Origin: Blastococcus aggregatus
GTDB lineage: Bacteria > Actinomycetota > Actinomycetes > Mycobacteriales > Geodermatophilaceae
Length of the DNA: 64,000 nucleotides
Direction: 5' to 3'
NCBI RefSeq assembly: GCF_900221005.1
Contig: NZ_OBQI01000001.1
Location: 1,054,001-1,118,000, forward strand
Of the stretch, positions 15,160 through 25,838 are shown one piece after another. How positions within the stretch are numbered: the stretch's first letter is position 1; each line of letters starts with the position of its first letter. A program made the position numbers and the translations under genes. Under the pieces are notes generated by a model. The model made no database searches and was not told the DNA's origin. It worked only from the letters and a program-made list of their open reading frames with translations.

Positions 15160-16812
15160 TCAGACCTTGAAGCGGGCGACGGCCTCCTGCAGCTCGCCGC
15201 TCATGCGGGCGAGGTCCGCCGAGGCGGCCTGGGCGTCGTCGACGCGCTGGTTGGTCTCCTGCGTGCCGGCGGCGAGGCCGGAGATCGCGGCGGCGATGCC
15301 CTGCGTGCCGCTGGCGGCCTCGGCCACGTTCCGGTTCATCTCGTTGGTCGTGGCGGTCTGCTCCTCGACGGCCGCGGCGATCGTCGCCTGGAAGTCGTTG
15401 ATCTCGCCGATGACCGAGGAGATCTGGCTGATCGCCTCGACCGCACCCGCCGTGTCGGCCTGGATGGCCTCGACCCGCTGCGAGATGTCCTCGGTCGCCC
15501 GCGCGGTCTCCTGCGCGAGCTCCTTGACCTCGCTGGCGACGACGGCGAAGCCCTTGCCGGCCTCACCGGCGCGGGCGGCCTCGATGGTGGCGTTGAGCGC
15601 CAGCAGGTTGGTCTGCTCCGCGATGCCGTTGATCAGCTTGATCACGGTGGCGATCTCCTGGGAGGAGTCGCCGAGCTTGCCGACCGTGCGGGTCGTGTTC
15701 TCCGCGACCGCCACGGCCTGACCGGCGACACGGGCGGCCTCGGTGGCGTTGTGCGCGATCTCCCGGATCGCCGACTCCATCTGCGAGGAGCCGGTGGCCA
15801 CCGTGTCGACGCTGGCCGCGACCGCACCGGCGGAGGCGACGACGTCGTCGGCCTGACCGGCGGCGAGGCGGGCGTTGGCCGAGATGCCCTCGGACGCCGC
15901 GTTGAGCTGGGTGGAGGCCGCGGCGAGGCGGGTGGAGGAGTCGTTCACCAGCAGCAGGACGTGCGAGATCGCGTCGAGGGTCTCGTCGAGCGACTCGGCC
16001 ATCTCGCCGAGCTCGGCACCACCGGTGCGGCCGGCGCGCACGGTCAGGTCACCGGCGGCCACCTGGCCCAGGATCTCGCGGATCCGCTGCACCGGGCGGG
16101 TGACCCCGCGGGAGACGATGGTGGCCAGGACCACGCTGATCAGCAGGCCCGCGAGCATGATGCCGACGGTGAGGTTGCGCGCCGAGGCGTAGGCGTCAGC
16201 GGCTCCGGCGGCCGTGGCCGCGGATGCCTCCGACGCGGCCGCGGTGGCGGTGGTGATCGACTCCTTGATGACGATCTCCTGCTCACCCATGATCCCGAGG
16301 AGCTCGATCGCCCGCGGCGGGTTGCTCGCGATGAACCCGGGCGTCGAGAGCTCGGCGAGCGCCGGCAGGTAGGTGTCGACGGCGGTGGCGAACTCGGTGA
16401 ACGCGGCACGCGCCTCGGCCGGGAGCGGCATCGCGCCGACGGCGGCGGTCCGGTCGGCGAGGATCTGCATGTACTCCGCAGCACCCTCCTTGGCCTTGGC
16501 GATCGTCGACGGGGGCAGGACGGCGACGTTCGACCGGGCCACGTTGGCGGACAGCTGCCACCAGTCGGCCTCCAGGCGGCGCAGGCCGTCGAGCGGGACG
16601 GCGCCGCGCTCGTACACCTGCTCGGCCTTGTCGCTGAGCTCGCCCATCCGGTTGATGCCGAAGGCGCCCACGCCGACGGTGGTCAGGGCGACGACGAGGA
16701 TCGAGCCCAGCATCCGGCTCCGCAGGCCGAACCGGGTGCTGCGCACGCGCTCGGCCGACTCCTCGGACGAGTTCCCGTCCGTCCCGACCGCGTGGTCGTC
16801 TCCCTGCATCAT
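15160..16812 (-). CDS. methyl-accepting chemotaxis protein
   Basis: A 550-residue chemoreceptor. It has a short cytoplasmic lead, TM1 at about residues 34-53 ([20 protein letters not shown]), an outer four-helix-bundle-like sensor (about 55-210), TM2 at about 212-233, a HAMP domain ([25 protein letters not shown]), and the signalling helices with the conserved tip [19 protein letters not shown] followed by [15 protein letters not shown]. The C-terminus ends VARFKV, without a CheR tether. The ligand is unknown. No che or flagellar gene is in the window. The start is ATG at 16812 (a second ATG follows immediately). Its 3' end converges with the AbiEi-like gene. Confidence 0.93.
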   Translation of the reverse strand: MMQGDDHAVGTDGNSSEESAERVRSTRFGLRSRMLGSILVVALTTVGVGAFGINRMGELSDKAEQVYERGAVPLDGLRRLEADWWQLSANVARSNVAVLPPSTIAKAKEGAAEYMQILADRTAAVGAMPLPAEARAAFTEFATAVDTYLPALAELSTPGFIASNPPRAIELLGIMGEQEIVIKESITTATAAASEASAATAAGAADAYASARNLTVGIMLAGLLISVVLATIVSRGVTRPVQRIREILGQVAAGDLTVRAGRTGGAELGEMAESLDETLDAISHVLLLVNDSSTRLAAASTQLNAASEGISANARLAAGQADDVVASAGAVAASVDTVATGSSQMESAIREIAHNATEAARVAGQAVAVAENTTRTVGKLGDSSQEIATVIKLINGIAEQTNLLALNATIEAARAGEAGKGFAVVASEVKELAQETARATEDISQRVEAIQADTAGAVEAISQISSVIGEINDFQATIAAAVEEQTATTNEMNRNVAEAASGTQGIAAAISGLAAGTQETNQRVDDAQAASADLARMSGELQEAVARFKV

Positions 16813-16895
16813 CCCTGCCCGCTTCCTGTACGACTGGACGTCGAAACCCGACGCACTGCCTATCGGCCGCCGGGCGCGGAAGTTGAGCAGAGTGG

Positions 16896-17699
16896 TCAGA
16901 GGGAGGCGAGGAACGCCGCCACGCCGTCCTCGTCGTTGCCGACGGTGACGTCGGTGGCGACGGCGAGCAGGTCCGGGTGGGCGTGCGCCATCGCCACCGC
17001 CCGGCCGCCGCCGTCGCGCACCCACTCGAACGCGGCGATGTCGTTGGGCATGTCCCCGAAGACGACGACGTCCTCCGGGCCGACGCCGTGCAGGTCCGCG
17101 ACCCGCCCGATCCCGGTGGCCTTGGTGACGCCGGGCGCGGAGATCTCGGCCAGGGCGTCGGTGGACGAGTGCGTCACCGTGGCCCGGTCGCCGACGACCG
17201 CCTCGATGAGCTCGACGAACGCGTCGGGGTCCATCGACCCGTGGCGGGCCAGCAGCTTGGCGGCCGGCGCTGCCGTCATCTCCTCCAGCGTGGCGACGGC
17301 GACACCCGGCACGTTCACGTCCCAGCGGGGGCGGTAGACCGGCTCGTGGCGGAACTGCCAGCCGTACTCGACGGCGAACCAGGTGGTCGGCTGGTGCTCG
17401 CGCAGCGCGGCGGTGATCGCCTGCAGCGCGTCGGGCTCCAGCGGTGCCTCGTCGATGATCTCCATCGGCTCGAGGTCGAGCAGCACGGCGCCGTTGCAGC
17501 AGACCGCCGTCCCGTTGCCCAGCACCGTGCGCACGTTGTGCATCCAGCGCGGCGGGCGGCCGGTCGCGAGGACGAACGGCACACCCTCGGCGCGCCATCG
17601 GTCCAGCTCCGCGACCGTTGCGTCACTGACGCTGTCGTCGGAGCGCAGCAGCGTGCCGTCCATGTCGCTGGCGATCAGCCGCGGTCGCCAGTCAGACAT
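16896..17699 (-). CDS. HAD superfamily hydrolase, Cof type (second copy)
   Basis: A 267-residue phosphatase-fold protein. HAD motif I is DMDGTLL (D12 and D14), motif II is in FVLATGRPP, motif III Lys is within [11 protein letters not shown] (about residue 194), and motif IV is [14 protein letters not shown]. The C2-type cap between motifs II and III is that of Cof/YbjI sugar-phosphate phosphatases. It probably acts on a small phosphorylated metabolite. It overlaps the upstream paralogue by eight bases, which points to one transcript with serS. The paralogues are similar in layout and may have arisen by tandem duplication. Confidence 0.9.
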   Translation of the reverse strand: MSDWRPRLIASDMDGTLLRSDDSVSDATVAELDRWRAEGVPFVLATGRPPRWMHNVRTVLGNGTAVCCNGAVLLDLEPMEIIDEAPLEPDALQAITAALREHQPTTWFAVEYGWQFRHEPVYRPRWDVNVPGVAVATLEEMTAAPAAKLLARHGSMDPDAFVELIEAVVGDRATVTHSSTDALAEISAPGVTKATGIGRVADLHGVGPEDVVVFGDMPNDIAAFEWVRDGGGRAVAMAHAHPDLLAVATDVTVGNDEDGVAAFLASL

Positions 17700-18603
17700 C
17701 GCGCAGCACCGCCTCGAGGTAGCGGGCCACGCCCTCGGCCTGGTGCCCGCTGGTGACCTCCGGCGTCAGGGCCCGGACGGCGGGGTGCGCGTTGGCGACG
17801 GCGACCGCGCGCCCGCCGGCGTCCTGCACCGCCCCCAGCATCGGCAGGTCGTTGGGCATGTCCCCGAACACGAGGACGTCGCCGAAGCCGACGCCGTACC
17901 GGTCCAGTGCCAGCTGCAGCCCGCTGGCCTTGGTGATGCCCGGCGGCAGCACCTCGATGAAGCCCAGGCCCGCGTGCGTCAGCTCCGCGTCGGCGGGGTC
18001 GACGACGGTGCGGGCCAGCGCCAGCAGCTCGTCCTGGTCGAGGGTCGCCGAGCGCAGGAAGACCTTCAGGACGGCGCCGGCCGGCAGCACCTCGTGCCGC
18101 GCCAGCAGGTGCGAGGGTTCGGGGTAGGGCCAGTCGAAGCCGTGCTGCACGCGCAGCCGGGTGCGGACCTCGCCCTGCTCGGCGGCGTCCTCGACGGCGA
18201 GCACGACGTCGCCGACCACCCGCTCGATGGCCTCGACGACGCGGGCCGCCTGCTCCCGCGGCAGAGCCACGGTGCGCAGCACCTCGTCGCGCTCCAGGTC
18301 GACGACGAACCCGCCCTGCGACAGCACGGCCAGCCCGCGGCCGCCGAGGGCCGCGCGCACGCTGTCCAGCAGGCGGGGCCCGCGGCCGGTGACGCCGACG
18401 ACGGGGATGCCGGCGTCCCAGCACGCCTCCAGCGCCGCCCGGGTGCGCGCACCGACCAGGCCGTCGGCGTCCAGGAGGGTGCCGTCGAGGTCGCTGGCGA
18501 CGAGCTTGGGCCGCCACGGACCCAGGTCGCCGAGGTCGACCACGCGGTCGGCGCCGTCCAGGACCCCGTGGGCCCGGATGGCGCGCGGGGGGCTGCCGGT
18601 CAT
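17692..18603 (-). CDS. HAD superfamily hydrolase, Cof type (first copy)
   Basis: A 303-residue HAD hydrolase. A 30-residue N-terminal extension ([22 protein letters not shown]) precedes motif [13 protein letters not shown]. Motif II is VGVTGRGPR, the motif III lysine is in [13 protein letters not shown], and motif IV is [14 protein letters not shown]. The cap is of the C2 type. It overlaps serS by four bases (ATGA) at its start and the next HAD gene by eight bases at its end, so all three are probably one operon. The start is ATG at 18603. Its substrate is unknown; co-transcription with serS does not by itself imply a role in translation. Confidence 0.9.
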   Translation of the reverse strand: MTGSPPRAIRAHGVLDGADRVVDLGDLGPWRPKLVASDLDGTLLDADGLVGARTRAALEACWDAGIPVVGVTGRGPRLLDSVRAALGGRGLAVLSQGGFVVDLERDEVLRTVALPREQAARVVEAIERVVGDVVLAVEDAAEQGEVRTRLRVQHGFDWPYPEPSHLLARHEVLPAGAVLKVFLRSATLDQDELLALARTVVDPADAELTHAGLGFIEVLPPGITKASGLQLALDRYGVGFGDVLVFGDMPNDLPMLGAVQDAGGRAVAVANAHPAVRALTPEVTSGHQAEGVARYLEAVLRDV

Positions 18604-19895
18604 GCGGTCGGCACCGGGGCCGCGAGCGTCATGCCCGGCGTCAGCGCCTCCACCCCGCCCAGCCACGGGCGCAGCGCGACGGGCACGTGCACCGAGCCGT
18701 CGGCGCGCTGGTGCACCTCGAGCAGGCAGGCGATGGTCCGGGCGATCGCGCAGAGGGTGCCGTTGAGCGTGGCCGCCGTCTGGTTCTTCCCGTCCGCGTC
18801 GCGGTAGCGGATGCCGAGCCTCCGAGCCTGGAAGGTGGTGCAGTCCGAGGTGCTGGTGAGCTCCCGGTAGGTGCCCTGGGTCGGGAACCACGCCTCGATG
18901 TCGTACTTGCGCGCGGCACTGGTGCCCAGGTCACCGGCGGCGATGTCGACCACCCGGTAGGGCAGCTCCAGCGCCTGGAGGAACTCCTCCTCCCACTGCA
19001 GCAGACGCAGGTGCTCGGCAGCGGCGTCCTCGGGTGCACAGAAGCTGAACATCTCGACCTTGTCGAACCAGTGCACGCGGATCAGGCCGCGGGTGTCCTT
19101 GCCGTAGGAGCCGGCCTCGCGGCGGAAGCAGGACGACCAGCCGGCGTAGCGCTTCGGGCCCGCGGAGAGGTCGAGCACCTCGTCGGCGTGCATGCCGGCG
19201 ATCGCCACCTCGGAGGTGCCCACGAGGTAGAGGTCGTCGCGCTCGATCCGGTACACCTCCTCGTCGTGCTCGCCGAGGAAGCCGGTGCCCTCCATGGCCG
19301 TGGGCTTGACCAGCGCGGGGGCGATGACGGGGGTGAACCCGGCGGCGACGGCGCGGCTGATGGCCAGCTGCGCGAGCGCGAACTCCAGCAGCGCGCCGGG
19401 TCCGGTGAGGAAGTAGAAGCGCGAGCCGGAGACCTTGGCGCCGCGCTCCATGTCGATGGCGCCCAGGGCCTCGCCGATCTCCAGGTGGTCGCGCACCGGG
19501 AAGTCGTAGGCCGGCACCTCGCCGACGGTGCGCAGGGTGACGGCGTCGTCCTCACCGCCGGGCGGGACGTCCTCGTGGACGACGTTGGCGATCGCCAGGT
19601 GGGCGGCGCGCAGGGCGGCGTCGGCCTCCCGCTGGCCCTCCTCCGCCGCCTTGACCTCGGCGGCCAGCGCCTTGGCCCGGTCCAGGACGGCGGGCCGCTC
19701 CTCGGGGGTGGCCTTCTTGACCGCCTGGGAGGCGGCCTTCTGCTCGCCGCGCAGGTCGTCGACCCGCTTGACCCCCTCGCGGCGGGTGGCGTCGGCGGCC
19801 AGCAGCGTGTCGACCAGGGACTCGTCGTCACCCCGGGCGCGCTGGCTGGCACGGACGAGGTCGGGGTTCTCACGCACGAGCCGCAGGTCGATCAC
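18600..19895 (-). CDS. serS: seryl-tRNA synthetase
   Basis: A 431-residue class II aminoacyl-tRNA synthetase that charges tRNA-Ser and tRNA-Sec. Residues 1-110 form the long tRNA-binding coiled coil ([21 protein letters not shown]..., [24 protein letters not shown]). Motif 2 is in [31 protein letters not shown], and motif 3 is in [19 protein letters not shown], with the serine-binding [16 protein letters not shown] before it. GTG at 19895 encodes the conserved N-terminal residue before IDLRLVREN; a TAATGT box seven bases upstream and no Shine-Dalgarno suggest a leaderless mRNA. It heads an operon with two HAD hydrolases. Confidence 0.96.
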   Translation of the reverse strand: MIDLRLVRENPDLVRASQRARGDDESLVDTLLAADATRREGVKRVDDLRGEQKAASQAVKKATPEERPAVLDRAKALAAEVKAAEEGQREADAALRAAHLAIANVVHEDVPPGGEDDAVTLRTVGEVPAYDFPVRDHLEIGEALGAIDMERGAKVSGSRFYFLTGPGALLEFALAQLAISRAVAAGFTPVIAPALVKPTAMEGTGFLGEHDEEVYRIERDDLYLVGTSEVAIAGMHADEVLDLSAGPKRYAGWSSCFRREAGSYGKDTRGLIRVHWFDKVEMFSFCAPEDAAAEHLRLLQWEEEFLQALELPYRVVDIAAGDLGTSAARKYDIEAWFPTQGTYRELTSTSDCTTFQARRLGIRYRDADGKNQTAATLNGTLCAIARTIACLLEVHQRADGSVHVPVALRPWLGGVEALTPGMTLAAPVPTA

Positions 19896-19902
19896 GGGGA
19901 CA

Positions 19903-19908
19903 ACATTA
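19903..19908 (-). promoter_or_regulatory. -10 box, probable leaderless promoter of serS
   Basis: TAATGT on the minus strand ends seven bases before the GTG start at 19895. It stands out as AT-rich in a strongly GC-rich surrounding. Confidence 0.55.
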
Positions 19909-19909
19909 G

Positions 19910-21840
<1,931 letters not shown>

Positions 21841-21851
21841 CGGCGGCGGCT

Positions 21852-21857
21852 TACGCT
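21852..21857 (+). promoter_or_regulatory. -10 box, probable leaderless promoter of the rhodanese lipoprotein
   Basis: TACGCT ends six bases before the GTG start at 21864; no Shine-Dalgarno lies between. Confidence 0.48.
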
Positions 21858-21863
21858 CGACAG

Positions 21864-22295
21864 GTGCCCCTGCCGACGACGCGACGTGTGAGCCTGGCCC
21901 TGTTCGCGACGGCGCTGCTGACCACCGGCTGCGCGGGCAGCGGGACGGGGCGCACCGAGGCCGCCCCGCCGTCCGCGTCTGCCGAACTGCTGGAGCCGAC
22001 CGCGTTCGCCGATGTCGTCGCGGGCGAGGAGGCCTTCGTCATCAACGTGCACGTGCCCGACGAGGGCTCGATCGAGGGCACGGACGCCGCCATCCCCTTC
22101 GACCGGATCGAGCAGCAGAAGGCGGCGCTGCCGGCGGACCGCGGTACGCCGCTGGCCGTGTACTGCCGCTCCGGCAGCATGAGCGCCGACGCCGTGGCCA
22201 CGCTGACCGAGCTCGGCTACGCCGACATCGTGGACCTCAGGGGCGGGATGCAGGCCTGGTCGGCGGAGGGACGCCCCCTGCTGCCGCCGGGCTGA
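21864..22295 (+). CDS. rhodanese-domain lipoprotein
   Basis: A 143-residue exported protein. The signal peptide SLALFATALLTTGC ends in a lipobox at Cys23, so it should be anchored outside the membrane. A rhodanese fold covers residues about 45-135: AFVINVHVPDEGSIEGTDAAIPFD, the active-site loop VYCRSGSMS with the catalytic Cys, then DIVDLRGGMQAW. It could carry a persulfide or act as a redox or sulfur-transfer protein at the cell surface. GTG at 21864 is the only start giving a proper signal peptide. It follows the zincin gene by 23 bases but has its own -10 box. Confidence 0.9.
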   Translation: MPLPTTRRVSLALFATALLTTGCAGSGTGRTEAAPPSASAELLEPTAFADVVAGEEAFVINVHVPDEGSIEGTDAAIPFDRIEQQKAALPADRGTPLAVYCRSGSMSADAVATLTELGYADIVDLRGGMQAWSAEGRPLLPPG

Positions 22296-22306
22296 CCCTC
22301 CCTGTG

Positions 22307-22330
22307 CGGACTTTCGGTGCAGAAAGTCCG
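22307..22330. terminator. hairpin terminator, repeat family A (copy 2)
   Basis: CGGACTTTC, a GGTGCA loop, then GAAAGTCCG, eleven bases after the lipoprotein stop. The loop is the reverse complement of the loops at 3134 and 3175, so this copy is inverted. Confidence 0.7.
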
Positions 22331-22345
22331 GTCAGGTGCGGCCGG

Positions 22346-22351
22346 TAGCGT
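22346..22351 (+). promoter_or_regulatory. -10 box, probable leaderless promoter of the GroES-like gene
   Basis: TAGCGT ends eight bases before the GTG at 22360 and lies directly after a terminator hairpin, as a new transcription unit would require. Confidence 0.45.
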
Positions 22352-22359
22352 TCCGGGAC

Positions 22360-22695
22360 GTGCCCGACAACATCGCCGCCGCCGGCAAGCTGCCGATCAA
22401 GATGCTGCACGACCGCATCCTGGTCGCGCTCCGCAAGGAGGACGGCGACCGGCGGTCCAGCGGCGGCATCCTCATCCCCGCGACCGCCCAGGTGGCCAAG
22501 CGGCTGATGTGGGGCGAGGCCAAGGGCGTGGGCCCGAGCGTGCGCCAGGTGAAGGTCGGCGACCAGGTGCTCTTCTCGCCCGAGGACCAGCACGAGGTCG
22601 AGGTGCACGGCGAGGACCTGATCATCCTGCGCGAGCGCGACGTGCACGCCGTCGCCGCCGAGCGCATCGAGGAATCGACCGGCCTCTACCTCTGA
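22360..22695 (+). CDS. GroES-like co-chaperone family protein
   Basis: A 111-residue protein with a Cpn10 fold: LPIKMLHDRILVALRKEDGDRRSSGGILIPATAQVAKRLMWGEAKGVGP, then VKVGDQVLFSPEDQHEVEVHGEDLIILRERDVHAV. The GGILIP segment is the mobile-loop/GroEL-contact region of GroES. It is probably a second, diverged GroES paralogue, since it is not beside groEL and is longer at both ends than typical GroES. GTG at 22360 (VPDNIAAAGKLPI) is preferred; an in-frame GTG at 22336 lies too close to the terminator hairpin. It converges on the MarR gene. Confidence 0.85.
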   Translation: MPDNIAAAGKLPIKMLHDRILVALRKEDGDRRSSGGILIPATAQVAKRLMWGEAKGVGPSVRQVKVGDQVLFSPEDQHEVEVHGEDLIILRERDVHAVAAERIEESTGLYL

Positions 22696-22706
22696 CACCC
22701 CTCGCA

Positions 22707-22765
22707 GGCATGGGAAGCAATACACCCGTTCTCGGGCCCACAACGGGTGCATCGCTTCCCATGCC
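22707..22765. terminator. long inverted-repeat terminator, repeat family B (copy 1)
   Basis: Two 24-base arms (22707-22730 and 22742-22765) starting GGCATGGGAAGC pair with two mismatches around an 11-base loop. The element fills the gap between the convergent GroES-like and MarR genes and touches the MarR stop codon. A close relative lies at 40167. Confidence 0.72.
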
Positions 22766-23244
22766 TAGGGCGCCGCGGGCGGCTCGGCGCGGGCGTGGCG
22801 GGTGATCACCGCGGTCATGTCCTCCAGCCAGCGGTGGACGACGGCGAGCTCCGCGGGCGTGTAGGCGTCCATCGCGGCCGTCATGTCCTGCGCGAGCCCG
22901 CCGAAGTGGTCCGCCCCGGCGGCCATCGCGGAGTCCGACATCTCGAGCACCACCCGGCGGCGGTCGGCGTCGTCGCGCGACCGGCGCAGGTGACCGACCT
23001 TCTCCAGCCGGTCGACCAGCGCCGTCACCGACGCCGAGCGCAGCTCGACGGCCTCGCCGAGCCGGCCGGCGGTGAGCGCCTCACCCCGCCGGGCGGCGTC
23101 CATGATCGCGACCAGGGCACGGACGTCGGTGCGGTTCAGCCCGTGCAGCTGGGCGAATCGCTGCCCGACTGCATCCAATTCGACGTTCAGCCGGCGAAGG
23201 AGCAACGCCAGTTCCTGGCGCGCGCGAGCGGTGTCCTCGGACAT
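22765..23244 (-). CDS. MarR family transcriptional regulator
   Basis: A 159-residue winged-helix repressor. The DNA-binding part is at about residues 35-100: NRTDVRALVAIMDAARRGEALTAGRLGEAVELRSASVTALVDRLEKVGHLRRSRDDADRRRVVLEM, with the typical DxRRR wing. It acts as a dimer and usually responds to a phenolic or drug-like ligand. ATG at 23244 has a GGAGGT ribosome site just upstream. It is divergent from an MMPL exporter, and a palindrome in the gap (23279-23301) is the natural operator, so it probably represses the exporter and itself. Confidence 0.93.
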   Translation of the reverse strand: MSEDTARARQELALLLRRLNVELDAVGQRFAQLHGLNRTDVRALVAIMDAARRGEALTAGRLGEAVELRSASVTALVDRLEKVGHLRRSRDDADRRRVVLEMSDSAMAAGADHFGGLAQDMTAAMDAYTPAELAVVHRWLEDMTAVITRHARAEPPAAP

Positions 23245-23278
23245 GCCACCTCCGTTCGCGCGCCCCAACCCGCCGACG

Positions 23279-23301
23279 TAATCTCTCGATGATCGAGATT
23301 A
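23279..23301. promoter_or_regulatory. MarR operator candidate
   Basis: TAATCTC-N9-GAGATTA is an inverted repeat with a second perfect palindrome TCTCGAT-G-ATCGAGA (23284-23298) inside it. It is AT-rich and sits in the 76-base gap between the divergent MarR and MMPL genes, 19 bases before the MMPL start. Confidence 0.65.
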
Positions 23302-23320
23302 TCGACCGACGAAGGACATC

Positions 23321-25453
23321 ATGCAGCGCCGCACCCGTCTCCTCCGCTGGCTGATCCCGGCGCTCGTCGCCGTCGCCTGGCTGGTCCTGGCCGGCCCCCT
23401 GGGCTCGTTCGGCGGCAAGCTGGCCGAGGTCTCGGAGAACGACTCCGCCGCCTTCCTGCCCGACAGCGCGGAGTCCACCCAGGTCACCGAGCTGAGCCGC
23501 GAGTTCCAGAGCGAGCGCACCCTGCCGGTGATCCTGCTGTGGGAGAGCGAGGACGGCGCCCTCGACCCCGCGGTGCAGGCCGAAGCGCAGGACCGGCTGG
23601 ACCAGGCGATCGCGATCGCCGAGGACGCCGGCGCGCTGGAGGGCGAGGCCTCACCCGTGATCCCGTCCGAGGACGGCGAGGCCGTGCAGGCGGTGCTCCC
23701 GTTCGACCCCGACCTGGGGGACGCCCTCCCCGAGATCGTCGGGGAACTGCGAGGGCTGGACGGCATCGACGGCACGACCGCCTTCGTCACCGGTCCCGGC
23801 GCGATCTTCGCCGACTTCGCCGAAGGCTTCTCCGGCATCGACGGGCTGCTGCTGCTCGCGGCGTTCGGCGTCGTCCTGCTGATCCTGCTGGTCGTCTACC
23901 GCAGCCCGCTGCTGCCCTTCCTGGTCATCGGCACCGCCGGCATGGCGCTGGTCGTCTCCCTCGCGGTCGCCTACTTCCTCGCGAAGCAGGGCTGGATCGA
24001 CGTCAACGGCCAGAGCCAGGGCATCGCCTCGATCCTCGTCGTCGGTGCGGCGACCGACTACGGCCTGCTGCTGGTCGCCCGGTACCGCGAGGAGCTCCGC
24101 CAGGAGGAGTCCAAGTACACCGCGATGCGGGTGGCGCTGAAGCAGTCGTGGGAGCCGATCCTGGCCTCGGGCGGCACGGTCATCCTCGGCGTCCTCTGCC
24201 TGCTCTTCTCCGATCTGGGCTCCAACCGCGGCCTGGGCCCGATCTCCGCGGTCTGCATCGCCTTCGCCATGCTCGCCGCGCTCACCTTCCTGCCCGCGGT
24301 GCTCGTGCTGTTCGGCCGGGCCGCGTTCTGGCCGTTCCGCCCGAAGTACGGCGAGGAGCACGCCCACGGAAAGGGCTGGGAGCGGATCTCCACCTCGGTC
24401 GGCCGCCGTCCGACCCGGTACCTGCTCGGCAGCGTCGGCGCGCTCGTCGTCCTCGCGCTGTTCCTGCCCACCTTCGACTCCGACGGCATCCCGCTGTCCG
24501 AGGGCGTGCGCGGGGGCTCCGAGTCCGGAGCGGGCCAGGAGGCCATCGCCCGGCACTACGAAGCCGGCGCCGCCAGCCCCGCCGTCATCATCACGCCGGC
24601 CGACGGCTGGCAGGAGGTCGCGGACGCCGCGGCCGGGACCGACGGCGTCGCCGGGGTCGAGCCGTTCACCGGCCGGCAGGCCGGTCCGCCCGGAGCCGGC
24701 GACGCCGAGCCGCTCGAGGTCGACGGCCTGGTCCGCCTCGAGGCCACCCTCGACGACGCCCCGGACAGCGAGGCCGCGCAGAGCACCGTCTCCGACCTCC
24801 GGACGGCGGTGAGCGACGTCGACCCCGACGCCCTGGTCGGCGGCAGCTCCGCGCAGGACCTCGACACCCAGGAGACCGCGGCCCGCGACCTGCTGGTCAT
24901 CGTCCCGCTGGTGCTGCTGGTGATCACCGTCGTGCTGGCACTGCTGCTGCGCGCGGTCGTGGCGCCCCTGCTGCTGGTCGGCACCGTCGCGCTCAGCACG
25001 GCGGCGACGGTCGGCGTCGCGGCGCTCGCCTTCGACCACCTGTTCTCGTTCCCGGACAGCGATCCGCAGGTGCTGCTGATCGGCTTCGTGTTCCTGGTGG
25101 CGCTGGGGATCGACTACAACATCTTCCTGATGACCCGGGCACGGGAGGAGTCGATGCGGCACGGCACCCGGGACGGAATCCTGCGGGCGCTGACGGTGAC
25201 CGGCGGGGTGATCACGAGCGCCGGTCTGGTGCTCGCCGCCACCTTCGGCGCGCTCACGGTGCTGCCGCTGGTCATCCTCATCCAGCTCGGGTTCCTGGTC
25301 GGCTTCGGCGTCCTGCTGGACACCTTCGTCGTCCGCACGCTGCTGGTGCCGGCGGCGGTCCACCTGATCGGCGACAAGGTCTGGTGGCCCAGCGCACTGG
25401 CGAAGGGCCCGACCGCCCCCGAGGCCGACGACCGCGAGCTCGAACGCGTCTAG
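23321..25453 (+). CDS. MMPL family RND-type transporter
   Basis: A 710-residue membrane exporter with about eleven to twelve transmembrane helices. TM1 is at residues about 8-30, followed by a large outer loop (about 35-165) and a first TM bundle around FGVVLLILLVVYRSPLLPFLVIG. ATDYGLLLVARYREEL carries the family's GxxxDY proton-relay motif. A second outer loop and a second bundle follow, with GIDYNIFLMTRAREE as the mirrored motif. The MMPL family exports lipids or drugs using the proton gradient. The start is ATG at 23321 with GAAGGA upstream. Its divergent MarR gene suggests induction by a toxic compound. Confidence 0.94.
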   Translation: MQRRTRLLRWLIPALVAVAWLVLAGPLGSFGGKLAEVSENDSAAFLPDSAESTQVTELSREFQSERTLPVILLWESEDGALDPAVQAEAQDRLDQAIAIAEDAGALEGEASPVIPSEDGEAVQAVLPFDPDLGDALPEIVGELRGLDGIDGTTAFVTGPGAIFADFAEGFSGIDGLLLLAAFGVVLLILLVVYRSPLLPFLVIGTAGMALVVSLAVAYFLAKQGWIDVNGQSQGIASILVVGAATDYGLLLVARYREELRQEESKYTAMRVALKQSWEPILASGGTVILGVLCLLFSDLGSNRGLGPISAVCIAFAMLAALTFLPAVLVLFGRAAFWPFRPKYGEEHAHGKGWERISTSVGRRPTRYLLGSVGALVVLALFLPTFDSDGIPLSEGVRGGSESGAGQEAIARHYEAGAASPAVIITPADGWQEVADAAAGTDGVAGVEPFTGRQAGPPGAGDAEPLEVDGLVRLEATLDDAPDSEAAQSTVSDLRTAVSDVDPDALVGGSSAQDLDTQETAARDLLVIVPLVLLVITVVLALLLRAVVAPLLLVGTVALSTAATVGVAALAFDHLFSFPDSDPQVLLIGFVFLVALGIDYNIFLMTRAREESMRHGTRDGILRALTVTGGVITSAGLVLAATFGALTVLPLVILIQLGFLVGFGVLLDTFVVRTLLVPAAVHLIGDKVWWPSALAKGPTAPEADDRELERV

Positions 25454-25454
25454 C

Positions 25455-25799
25455 TCAACCGGCGACGGCGATCCAGCCGACCAGTGCGACCCCGACCAGC
25501 ACCCACGCCAGCGGGACGCGGTTGACCCAGCGGGCGGCGCCGAGCAGCCGGTTGGCGAACAGCACCCACGCGGCGACCGTCGTCGCGAGGGCGACCACCG
25601 GGTAGACCCACCAGGCCAGGATCACGAACGCGGCGGCGACCGAGTCCCAGTTCGCCAGGCTCATCGTCCCGCCGATGGCCAGGAAGAACCACGGCAGCAG
25701 GAACAGCAGGTAGCCGCCCTGCAGGATCCCCAGCTCGATCGCGGTGGCGCGCCGGGTACCGGGCTCGTCGGGGCGCCGGACCAGCGGCGTCGCGGGCAT
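25455..25799 (-). CDS. small integral membrane protein, function unknown
   Basis: A 114-residue protein with three clear hydrophobic segments: about residues 25-47 (LGILQGGYLLFLLPWFFLAIGG), 55-80 (AAAFVILAWWVYPVVALATTVAAWVLF) and 94-113 (LAWVLVGVALVGWIAVAG). I do not recognise a family. The N-terminal 20 residues are polar and cytoplasm-like (VRRPDEPGTRR). ATG at 25799 is used; a GTG one codon upstream is equally possible. It ends one base after the convergent MMPL gene and follows pheA on the same strand with a 39-base gap, so it may be co-transcribed with pheA. Confidence 0.7.
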   Translation of the reverse strand: MPATPLVRRPDEPGTRRATAIELGILQGGYLLFLLPWFFLAIGGTMSLANWDSVAAAFVILAWWVYPVVALATTVAAWVLFANRLLGAARWVNRVPLAWVLVGVALVGWIAVAG

Positions 25800-25838
25800 C
25801 ACGGCGGCGGAGCGTAGCGGCGCGGCGCGCCCCCGGGG

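Noticed and set aside
15106..17337. A 743-codon plus-strand frame opposite the chemoreceptor and HAD genes
   Set aside because: It is a low-complexity shadow of real minus-strand genes with intact motifs.
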